Shown: in pieces, positions 11,801 through 23,500 of the stretch | Layout of the letters: every line of letters starts with the position of its first letter | Numbering within the stretch: the stretch's first letter is position 1 | DNA from: Hirudo medicinalis | Taxonomy: Eukaryota > Annelida > Clitellata > Hirudinida > Hirudinidae | DNA length: 64,000 nucleotides | Assembly (NCBI GenBank): GCA_011800805.1 | Contig: MPNW01000008.1 | Span: 148,405 to 212,404, forward strand | Reading direction: 5' to 3' | Notes under the pieces: model-generated | The model's database searches: none | What the model was told of the DNA's origin: nothing | Seen by the model: the letters and a program-made list of their open reading frames with translations, nothing else | Position numbers and translations under genes: made by a program

Positions 11801-13958
11801 TCCATGGGCAAAAGCATTAATCCATAGTCGTGCTCATTGCTTATAAACATTGGAACATTTTCTCCCTTGGCGTTGTAAGCAAATATTATGATGTCGTCTA
11901 TCGGACCTCTGTAATCCATGGGAGGAGGATCGTAAGCCAGGCCCTTGGTCAGCGGGTTGCGGATTTCTACGAGGAATGTCGAGTGGACCACGGGCACTTG
12001 GAAAACTCCTAGTTTTTCTCGGTTCCTGACTTCTGCATAATCTTGGGACCTTCTGTAGTAGCCCTAAAAGTTTTGTAATATAATTTCACAGCTGCTGTTT
12101 AAGAGTAAAATGACTAAATCAAACTATGACTAAAAGTGACTTCAAAATCATTCGGTTGACACAAAGCGATTCCTTTTATTTATAAACTTTTCATCATCAA
12201 AGGTAGGCAAAATAAGATGTGAACACTCACGTCTTCCCCCATGGCTCCCCAAAAATTAGAGTAATGTTCAGAGGCTGTTACGTTGAGTAGTGGTGCAATG
12301 ACAGGCCTGAGTTGAAAAAGATTTCATCAACTCCTTGCTTCAATCCTCATTATTTGCTAATTATAAAGCAACATCAAATATCTATTATCAAATGTATATT
12401 AATTCTTAATGATCCACCTTATAATTATGTTAATATCTATTAATTATTGCATTAAATAACAATAAATTAATTTGTTTAAAAGTCTACAAATTTCCCATTA
12501 CTTCATCAGAATTATGATATAACCATGTAGTTTATAGATTGTTAGTGTTATCATACTCACTTGCCATGACCAATGAGGATCTTGAGTGTTTGATTATTCA
12601 ACAAGAAGTTGTCACAATCAATGAACTAGGGAATCAAAAATGAAAAGATATAGTCATACCAAGGGAGAATACCAAAGCAAAGTTAATATTAAAATTAATT
12701 TAATTAACAGAATTTATATTAACAAACTTCTAAGGTTTTAGATGTAGTTATTTTTAGGCAAATGTATGTACTTTCATAAAGAGCCAATTTTTGAACAAAC
12801 TGAGCTGACATTTAATTGAGCTAATATTCAAAAATAATCACTTGACATAAATGTTTATCTGGTTTTACTATGTAGTTCTGTAAGTGCAGGTTCCCTACAT
12901 AAATAATTTGAATTTGAAACTCTCTTTATGAGCTTGTCATCTTCATTGTCATCTTGGTTGGGCCTTTTTCAATTTAACTAAGTACAATAGACTTGTAAAT
13001 AAAATGGCTAACAAGTGCCTGCTGTCTAATACACCTCATGTTGACTAAGAAGACAAGTAACTAAGCCTAATAACATTTCTTAAAGAAATAGATTAGTAAC
13101 ATTCAAAATAACAACAAAATCTATGAAAAATCTTTTACCAGCAAGTAGTCTGCCCAGCTATTTCGAGCATTGTTTAGAGCGTCTTGTCTCAGTCTCAAGA
13201 TATTTTTGACTCTCTTTTTTGACCAATCAAAAGGACCTTCTGCATCTGAGTAACCTAATAGGAGAAGGGTATTCCAAATAAAACCAAACTTAACATAAAG
13301 AGCTTTAATAATATGGAGCTTAGGTTGTCTTTTTTATGTCAAAATATCTTTGAGTCTAAATGTAATTTAAAATATTTTGATCCATTGAAAATATGTTTAA
13401 CAAAAACTCATGAAAATTAATTTAACTCATATTAAACATCAGAACACATATTTAAAGATGTTATATAATATTCTAACTTGTCTCTGAATTGTCATCAGAG
13501 AATTCAACTGAGCTGTACTTATTATAAACCTGTCCTAGCCACTCCCTCACAATGGATACTGATTTGTCAACATTATGGTCACTTCTGATCCTAGAAGACA
13601 GAGGTGTGCAAGAGTTTGCATTAAGAATATTTTATTCTTAAATAAATTTAGTCACATATTAATTTATCATTTTAATACAAATTAATTTTGCTTACATGTA
13701 AGTATTAAGTGCAGATATCACAACTTACCAGAGTTTAATTCGTTCCTTGGGATAATCCAATTTCTCTAAATGGTTGAGAAAATAGGGCAAAGTGTGCGCT
13801 TTGTTCCTAACAAGAATTGCAACCATGACGCTCGGAGCAATGCTGGTAGAAGGCCAAATGTTCTCAACATGGCCTATCTCTTCACATTTAAGATAAACTG
13901 GCAAGGAAACAATTGCAAATAATAAAACAATGATCAGAGGAGTATGCATTGAAGTCAT
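8879..13958 (-). CDS. COLGALT1: Procollagen galactosyltransferase (GLT25 family)
   Basis: ER-lumen enzyme that transfers galactose from UDP-Gal to hydroxylysine in collagens. Thirteen exons read leftwards: 13729-13958, 13478-13590, 13139-13254, 12561-12625, 12231-12306, 11739-12063, 11526-11602, 11299-11405, 11097-11171, 10794-10854, 10246-10373, 9750-9953 and 8879-9092. All phases agree, giving 596 residues; human COLGALT1 has 622. Residues 1-25 form a signal peptide (PLIIVLLFAIVSLPVYL). The N-terminal half has LWIRSDHNVDKS and the DxD-type FIDCDNFLLNN. The GT25 half has INLVRRPERR, GEIGCFLSHYFIW, VIVFEDDVRF and VDEYIPIMFDRHP. It ends in KVEL where the human protein ends in RDEL, consistent with ER retention. 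The gene is head-to-head with the centrosomin-like gene. COLGALT1 and COLGALT2 cannot be told apart here because their split is vertebrate. Confidence 0.93.
10081..10100. repeat. (TA)n microsatellite in COLGALT intron
   Basis: About ten perfect TA dinucleotides inside the intron between exons 11 and 12 of the galactosyltransferase gene. No function is implied. Confidence 0.9.
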
Positions 13959-14504
13959 TGCTAGCTTTAAAGAAGATTCTTTGTTCTGTAATCCTTTCGA
14001 ATCTCTAATTGATGATAGTTAATAAGAACATCGAATCATTTGCCTAATTGCTACGTGGAAGTTCTGCTATGGCATGGGAGATGCTAACTTTGTCGGTGCC
14101 TGTCGAACTCAACGTTCAACTTCATCAGCAATGAGCAATTTGGGAAGACGGAGCTAAAATAATTAAAATACATCAAAAAACAATGCAATGCTAGTTAACG
14201 CATAACATTAAGCTGAAGTAGTGTTCATTTTTCTATAATATATTTTGTCCAACGCAAAAACACATGTATGTTGTATTGAATATACTAGTAGTACCAAATA
14301 TATGTGTAACCATTGATTTATAGCAACAAAATATTCATGATTATATAAATTAAGCGCTTTTTATGCAGCCTTTGCGCCTATGTTTTTGTTTGAAATTTGA
14401 AACTTTGTTCTGGGGCCGTGTTAGCGATCAGGTGAAATCTAATTAAGCGTTAAAAAGTTATGACAAATTCATATTGGCGTTAAAGTTGCCTATAAACGGT
14501 TAAA
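13959..14504. promoter_or_regulatory. Head-to-head promoter region
   Basis: The COLGALT start codon (13958, minus) and the centrosomin-like start codon (14505, plus) are only 546 bp apart and point away from each other. The promoters and 5' UTRs of both genes must fit in this stretch unless one uses a distant non-coding first exon. I see no convincing TATA box or other named element; the call rests on gene geometry alone. Confidence 0.45.
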
Positions 14505-17500
14505 ATGTCCGATAAGAAGAACGATTCTAGCGATTTCTCTTTGGATGCGTCTGATGCTGATGCCAATCAGAGGTCTATTAATTTTTGCTACGATCATCGT
14601 TATCATTTGTTAAAATATGAGTACTCGAGGTAATATAATGATATAAATGATGTAATATTATTACATTACATGTAACTCTTACATATCGATGTCAAGTTTT
14701 ACTTTAATTAGCTTCGAATGAGTTTCTAATTTGTTGCATTTGACATGACCTCTTCTAGATCAAATTCCATTGAGATGTCGGATCCAGCAACTCAATTCCA
14801 TGTCCGTGGAAATATGGGTATTGTGATTTGTTATTGGTTAAAAACACTTGTTAAGGACCAATATATTGTTGTAAAGATTGTCAAGTGCAATCACAAATGA
14901 CTTTTTTGACTTTATTTTTTGTTGTTGTCTGCTGAAATATTGTATTTAATAAGTTACTTAACTATAAGTGCAGTGGTGGTCTGATGATTTTAATGCTTGA
15001 TGCAGCAATGTGTGATTAAACTAATGTTTCTTCTAATTGAATGCTTAAGAAGGCTCCGGTAGTGGCCAAACTACCCCTGTCAGAGCTAGAACAATGAAGG
15101 AGTATGATCAGGTGGGTTAATAAACACATGCTTAGTAGGGTTAAGTATATGATGAAAATTTTAGGAGCTAAAATAATGTTAGTATATTTTAGAATTTGTG
15201 AGTAAATTTATAATTCATTTACATTGTGATTGTAAAACCATAAGTCACATCTTGGATGTTGATATTATTATTTAGAATGCAGTTGAGAATACTTAGTTAG
15301 ACATAAGAATTAAGGCCTATCAGTCGTTCGACGAGAAGATGTAACGTAACGTTTTTACATAATTGTCAATCTGATTGAATGTCTTCATTTCAAAAGGAGA
15401 TTTGCAATCCATGATGCTTGTTGCAATCTACTTCGTTCGTTCATGCCGATATAATATTATTAATACATTATTTTAATTTTTATCTTGCAATTATATTTAA
15501 TGACGTGATTTCCTAAACTCGAATGAGCAGCAGGTAACCAGCCTGCAAAAGGAGAACTTCAACTTGAAGTTGAGAATTTATTTTCTGGAGGAGAATGCCA
15601 GGAAGAGATTTGGGGATTCCAAGGATGATGTTTATCAACTGGTGAACTGATGAAGCATTTTATTCTGAATTTAATTAGCAGCGAAAGTGGAAAATAATTA
15701 TCGTTGTTATTTCTATTCTTGTAGAACATTGAACTGAAAGTAGAAGTCGAGAGTCTAAGAAAAGAACTTCAAGACAAAGATGTTCTTTTGAAGAAGGCTT
15801 CGTCAGTTGCTCGATGAATTTATTGTTGATATTATTGGCTTTGATATGCTGCAAAAGAAAGACGACATTGCAATAAGATGCTAAGCGTGATTTTTGTTGG
15901 ATCAGGTCAGCTCTGGATAGCCTGTCGACCAATCACGAAGCAGAAGTAAGGGCCGTGCGAGAAAGGCTAGAGTACGGCTGGAAATCGGAGGTCGAGCGCC
16001 TGAGAGAGGAATTAAGTCTTCTTAAAGAGCTTTTCAATAATAAAGAGGAGGTTGGTAATCACTAACAACTTATAGGGGGAAATGAAATGTCACAGTAATA
16101 ATTATAATAACATCAATCCATCAAACAAACTTTTTTTTAGGAGATGGAAAGAGCAAATGAGAGCCTGTTGAAGGCCAACGAAAGAATATCGGAGCTCGTC
16201 CACATCAAGGAACAGCTAAGTAAAGAGAAGGACAAAGTGATAGAGGATGCTAAAGAGATGTCAAAGCAGAAGCTTGAGTTGGATCTCATAGACTTTAGCC
16301 TGTCAGAGAAGAATTCTTTGATCTTGGAAGAGCAGGTAATAATGGTGATGCTTGTGATTATGGTTATGATGAGGATGATATCATTATTATGTGGCAAGCA
16401 TTGTCAGGCTTAAGAAGTCTTGTTTGTCCATTATCATCTTCATTTTTGTTATTATTCATTTATTGAAATTAAATTATTGTCCCAACAAGATTATAGTGAG
16501 GATATGTAGCTGATTAGCTGATTGATGAAAGCAAATACAATATATATTGTATCAAAACTCAACAAAATCAACAGATCCAAACATATTTCCCAAAATTAAG
16601 CTGAACACTAAACTCGACCACTCGTCCAACAAAATATTAAAACTTAAAATATTGGATTTGCACATCCGATTGTGGCAAAACGTTCTGATCTATTGCAACT
16701 CCGTTTCAAAAAGTGCCCTGCAGTCCTTTTGAGATAGTCTGGTGGCACATGTCCTATCATGTCCTCAAGTAAGAGCATCTGGCCAGAGAGGGATGGAGTT
16801 ATTCCTCCACCATCCCTGATAACATCTGGCACAACATCATCAAATTGTCTCCTTTTTGCCTTAAGGCTAAAGAAGGGAGGCATAGCTGCTTCAGCCTATC
16901 TTCATGGCTTAATCCCTTGCAGGATGGCAGCAATTTGGCTGCTCTTCTTCATACTTTCTCAATTTCAGTTTTTCAAACAAGCCCCTTCTATAAGGACTTG
17001 AACAGCATCTTCCAACTGCGATTATACCAGTGATATGCATAAAAAACACCATATATAAGTTTTTCAAACTTTCTTGCTGTGATTCCAGGTGTTGAGTTGA
17101 CTTTCTATGTTCTCATTACTGTGTGCTCTTTCAAGTATAATCAAAATCGATGCTGAAATCAGAGGAGGAGTTGTTTATCGGAACCTCATTAGCAGTGCAT
17201 TCGACACCTGACAATTTATTCGTTCATGGTGCTGTCCGTCAACCTTTACATGATGACATTTGTTTGTATTATGTTGTATGTTAGACATTTGTTTATATTA
17301 CATTGTATGTTAGAATCATAGAAAGTTATTATGTTGTTGTTTCATTCTGGGTTGTCTGCTCAAAGGTTGCTGAATATGAAGATGAATTGGACAAGAAAAA
17401 CAAGTGGGTAGAACGTTTTCTTAAAATTTACACCAGTTAAAAATATGATTTCAGGTTTTGTTTAAAAAGGTCTGTTTTTTATTTGTTTATATTATTACAC

Positions 17501-20500
17501 TAATTTGTTTCTTTCAATTGTAGATTGATAGAGCAATTGAGATGTGCACTTAAAGTGAAGGATGTTCTCATAGAGCAGGTGGAATCTGAGAAAAATGAGG
17601 TCGAGTCAAAGTTCAAGGATATATCCAGGATGAAAGGCAGTGATGATGAGGTGGTTCATTCTCTAAATTATAAATAACTTGTGCTTGTTATGACGTTGGT
17701 CAAGAACGTCTTGTATGTCCTAATATGTAGGATTGTTAAATACTTAAGATTGGTTGGCATTTGCTCATTTTTTGAACAATTCTTTTATTGTTCTCCAGAG
17801 TCTCACACGACACACTTGCAATACTAGTGAAGAAGATATTGCTGATCTAAAAGTTAATGAAGAATGTCAGGATGAAGATAAACTAATGATCATCAACAGG
17901 AACTGTTCCGACCATCGGGAGAAACTCATGTTGGAGAACTATGTTGAGAAGTTGTCCAATCATTTGAAGGAGAGAGAAGGTGCAATCAGAAAGAATGAAA
18001 AGACTATCAAAGGTCTTGAAGACAAGTGCTTCTCTCTCTTGCAGATTATTGAAGAGTTGAAAGATGGAAAAAATGAGGAAAATGCAGATGACTATGAAGA
18101 TTATGATGGTGCTTACGATCAGCACAGTGAGGGCTTGAAAAGCAGCTGGAGTCATTTGTACAAGGGAGAAGATGAAGCTAGAGAAGAAGACAGTGAGAGA
18201 GACTCAGATTCTAGAGATTTCAATGACATTTCTCATCTTCAGTTCAAGGATGTTGGAAGAATGACATATGGTGATCATTCTCTTGACAGTAGCAGGCAGT
18301 CCTCAGCCAACAATCCAAATCATCTCAATGTTTTCAAAGTTGCCAGAAAATCAAAGAGACTTGAAAAAGAAAATATGAACCTAAAGGACAGGCTGTGGAC
18401 AATAGAGCAACAGTTTCATGAGTGGAAGAGTGATGAGAAAGCAATTCACTTGGAGAAACAGAGAATGTTAAAGGATGAATTGGAAAAGACCATAGAAGCA
18501 AAAGATAATTTAGAGGAGCAGTGCTCTGAACTGGAAGAGGAACTTTTTAGAATCAAAAAGCACTTTGATGAATTTGGATCGTTCATTGTTGACTTTGATG
18601 CTGCACCTCAGGATTCGCATAATGATTCAGCAGTAAGTCAATCTACACCAGACTTCATGGATAGGCTGACTGGTCTTCGAGAGGTGTTTGTCAAGCAAGA
18701 AAAGCTACTAAAAGACAGGCAGGAGGATATATCTGCTCTTCAAGCAAAGAATGTTGAATATCAAGAAGCTCTAGTTAAACAGATGGAAGATTCAGATGAA
18801 TTGAGGAAGTTGATGGAGGAAAAAATAAAATCTTTGAATGATGAAGATAAGGTTAAGTCCACATTTCTGGCTGAGCTGGACAAACTAAAGCTGGAATTGT
18901 TGGAGAAAGACAAAGAACTTCAGGAAGCAAACAATCTTTCAAAATTTGAAAAAGATTCCCTCACCTCAAGATGCAAGGAGATTGAAGCCATAAACTTGCA
19001 GCTCAATGACAATTTAATTGAGACCAAGCTGGCAAATGAAGCTCTTTTGAAAAAGCTTTCTACCAGTGATGCCTTGGGCCAGCAGTTGAATAGTCTCCTC
19101 AAGGAAGGAGGTGAGATCACTAGGCAGCTTAATACCAAAGCTGAGCACCTGAGTCAAACTAATGAAGATCTCTTGTTGAAGCTGGAACGAAAATCTAGTA
19201 GTTTGAGTGCATATGACGAAGAAATCAAAGACCTGAAGAAGAAAATAACTGAGAAGGAATTGATGATTGATTGTCTCAATACAGAATTAGCTGATAGCAA
19301 GAATCTCTCCAGTGATCTTGAAAAAAAATTGGCTGATCACAATAATCTCATTACTTCTTATGAATGCAGGATCTCTAGGCAGGAAATTCTAATCAAAGAA
19401 CTTAATGAGAAGCTCTCAAACATGTGCTTGGATCTCAGGGGCATGACCCAAGACAATAGTGAAATGAAATCATCCAAATTTTTACAGCAATTGGATGGAA
19501 TGTCCAGTATGGAATTGGAAAAGATGTTTCACAAGAAAGAGCAGTTACTGGATTTGATGCACAAGAAGCGTTCCTCTGCCATCAAATTTTCAGAAAGGGA
19601 TGATTTGGTTGGGCAATGGAGTGAACTTGTATGCAATATTGAGAAGGAATGGAGAAGGGAGCTTAAAGAAATCAAGGTGTTGGAAGATAAGTGGCATGTC
19701 AGTATTGGAAAATGTTTTAATGTATTTTAATTTAATGCTTTGAAGGAGCTTTTCTTATGCAGGTAATTATTTGGTAACAAATGTTAATTTAGTTATATTT
19801 TGTGTAACTGGTGCAGGTGGATTTAGTCAGACCTAGGTTATTCTGTTATATACAATTAGTGTACTTACTCCCACTTGTACTTGAGCTTTGAATGCTTGCA
19901 TTTGTATTTGTACTTCTGACTAAGAAACTTAAGTTCTTAACACAGATCTGGATTTAACAGTTATTAGTGAGGCGTTGTTGATTTTCAGGTGATGTTAATT
20001 GAACATCAGGCCTTGATGAATGAAAAGAGCTTGATCGAGTCTAAGATGGAGCGTGAGATCAACAAGCGGGATGCCGTTATAAAGGTACTTTGTAGACGCG
20101 AATTACGCTGTTCCCTAAGTGTCATTAACTTGGTTAATACTAGCTTATACGCGGAATAGAATTTCACAAATAATTTAATTATTCTTGATTTGACAGGATC
20201 TTAAGGTAAATTTTGCACTATTGGTTTCTGAGTTAAACCTGGGTGGTGCACCACAGCTTACTGCCGATCTGGGGAATGTTAGTTAACCACGAAAAATGTG
20301 GAATCAAAATGCTTTTTAACTGGGTTTATTTTGCACAGAAAACGTCGAAAAGAAACTTGGAAGGTCTTGAAAGTATCAGCGGGGGCTTGGGGATTGCGTC
20401 TGAAGCCGAAGTGGAGGTGGTGTCGAGAGGTAAGACGAGCGGAGTAAGAATATGAAGTGGGATTTCTTATTCCTCCTTTGTTCATAGGTGGCGGAGTGTT

Positions 20501-23500
20501 ATTTCGAACTTGATTTTAATTTGTAGATGGCGCGTTAGTAGCGTTAGATTGGCCATTAGTAGCATCCGGGCAATTTTGTTTACTTTCGGCAAGCGGGATA
20601 TTTTAAATAGCTCCTACGCAACCCAACTTTGCGTCTGACCATTAGGATTTTTTTAATTATTTAAAACTTCGATTTCAAGGATATACGGGACCTGGAGAAC
20701 AGCCGGCGAGGTCTAAGTTTGTTGCGTTGAAATCTTTTCATGACACTGACTCAATGGATAACTCGGACGACCCAGCACGCAAAGCTATCGACCGATATCG
20801 CTCTTATGGCTCGAGTCAGGCTTCACACGAAGAATTCAAGACACTTCATCTTACTTCAACTAACACCAGCTTGCCATTACATTTGGAGTCGAGATTTGAG
20901 AACAAAATGAATCATGAAGACTCAAATGAGAGTGAAGAAGCTTGTCAATTAAGGGCTTCGTTGTCTGTAGCATTGAATCAGCTTGACGATGCTTGTCAGA
21001 AAATAAGAAATGAGACCTTTGAGAAGCCAGAATTAATTGAATTGCTTGAGAGCATGAAAAGCAGTCTTCTTGAAATAGCTGCAATTCGGCAACTTAAAAA
21101 GGATGCTGGACAGCAAATACATTCAATTTGCCAGGGCTCCATCTTAAATAGACTGGAAAATGAAGTTAGCATAAAGCAAAAGGATGTAGATAAGAGTTCT
21201 AGCTGTGGAGGCAATAACAGCCAGTTAGTGGACACAAATTCTTTGAAGTCAAAGATGTTAGAGATTCAGAAAGAGCTCGATAATGCCAATGATGTTATAC
21301 ATCATCTGAAAGAACAGATAAAATTGAACACAGAAGCATCTGAAGTCTCTGGCAAGATGAAATTCAATCCAGAGTTAATTGTCCGTCTAGTTGGGAAAAT
21401 AAACACTTTAAAGCAGCAAATGCAAACCGACAACAAACTGTCGACCGAAGATGGCATACCTTCCAAGGGAACTAAACAGCCAGAAGATTCCAAATCACCA
21501 ATTTTAAGAGATGGAGGATCTCACTTAGGCCGTCCTTCCGTCCTGGGTTCCGAGAGTGCAAGAGGATCGATGGCCAGTTCTTTAGACGTGGCTTCTATGA
21601 CCCCACTGATTGAAACTCGTCTCAAGAACACAAGAGCCTTTGAGAAGCTCAGGGAGGAGATATCTCATCTGAGACAGAATTTTAGATACAGGCTTGGAAG
21701 GTCTAATAGGCCCAGCTTTGGCCGTCTCAGCGAACTATACATTGGTTCCCAAATTGCGGGGTCGAGTTTCCCTATTGGCTCGAACAGGGCTACTGCTGAC
21801 GAGTCCTTGAGAGAACTGGATTTTTCACGCTCCTCTCTTGTGCCAGACTTTGATTCCACCCATTTAGATGAGTCTCATTTCACAGAAGGCAGACTAGACT
21901 TGATGTCACTCGAGGGTCGTGAAATATTTCTCTCGGACATGTTGGCCGAAAGCGAAGGAAGGTGTCGCATCATGAGAGACAGGCTAGAGGAGCTGTTAGT
22001 CTTTCTCAGGAGTCTCCTGGAAGCTAGGAAGGACAAATATACCCTGCCAGATGAGGAGGTTTCAAAGATGTCAGAGTGCCTTAATGAGACTGTAGGATTG
22101 CTGGAAAATGTTTCTCGTTGGTTTGAAGGTACGCAAATAAATTATTTTAAAAATTAAAATAGATTATTTTAACATTATTTTAATAACATTATTACTTTAT
22201 AAATTTCATAAAATTATTTATCTGATTCAGAACAAGATGGAATCATGGATGCTTCCCTGAATATCGAAGGAGCCAATCAGATGACGAGGTTTTCTTTGGT
22301 CGGACAAACGTCCCTTCTGATTGGCAGGACCTCTCTTGCGCAAGTCGCAGAGCTCGACGAGGATGCAGGAGAGAAATGTAGCAATATGCTTGAAAGAACT
22401 GGCAAAGATGAGACTAAATCTGCCAAAGAAGATAAGGAAACTTCAAGGTTTGTCAGTTAATGCCCCTCAATGTGCTGCTCTTTATCTGTAATACAATTTC
22501 TTTATATATGCAAGCTGTCTTGCGTTCCTTCATGCACTGCAACAAAGCCTTTGGGAAGGAGCACTATGTAATGGTTAACAATAAGCGACTATGTTGCTAT
22601 GCATGTGGCACTTTATTAATGAACTACAATTTCTGTTCTGAGTTTGGTGTTTTCATTAATGCTTGGTAATCGAAGTCTTGATTAAAATGTCTTCCATCGA
22701 CAGCTCGGATTTGTCGCAAGCCTCGCAAATTGTGAAAGAAAGTGGTTTTTTGTCAAAAGAGTCGTCCGAACTTCACGATCAGCTGCAGAGTTCTGAATCT
22801 ATCATAAAGGACCTGCAGTCTCAACTTTCTGCTTATCAAGAAAGATGTGACGCACTAACAGAGAAGCTCATAGATGCGGAGAAAATGAGGGAAAATCTAG
22901 AAGTCGAGCTGGATGGCCTAAGGAGGACATGCAATGAGAATTATGCAGCTGATGCTGATCAGAAACTAACTGAATTCAATTCACAAATCAGTACCATCAA
23001 GCAAGAAATTTCTCTGAGAGATGACAAAATAGAGGAATTACTTAAAATCCAGAAACTTATGGAACAATCTCAGCTGGACATGACTCTGGAAATAGAAAGT
23101 TTGAGACAATGTACAGCTCAAGTTCAAAAAGAAAATGAATCACTAAAATTTCAAAATGATGCACTGGCAGAGACTGTGGTGCACTCAGAATCACTCATTC
23201 CAGGTTTCCAAAAGCAGGTGGATGAATTGAAGAGGACCAATGGTGAGCTAACTAAGGATCTTGATAGGAGCAAGAGAAAGGAATCTCAGATGACACAATT
23301 GGAAAAAACTATTATTGAAAAAGAAGATGAAATTAGTCAAAAAAAGGTTCTAATTTCCTACCTTACAGAGCAAGTTGAAACACTGAAGGATGAGCTTCAA
23401 GAAGCTAAGGAAACAGATGGTGAAACTATTTCTCAGTTGGAACTTGAAATAGAAAAGATTCAATTTGATCTGACCATTGCAAGAAATGACTCTGATAGCA

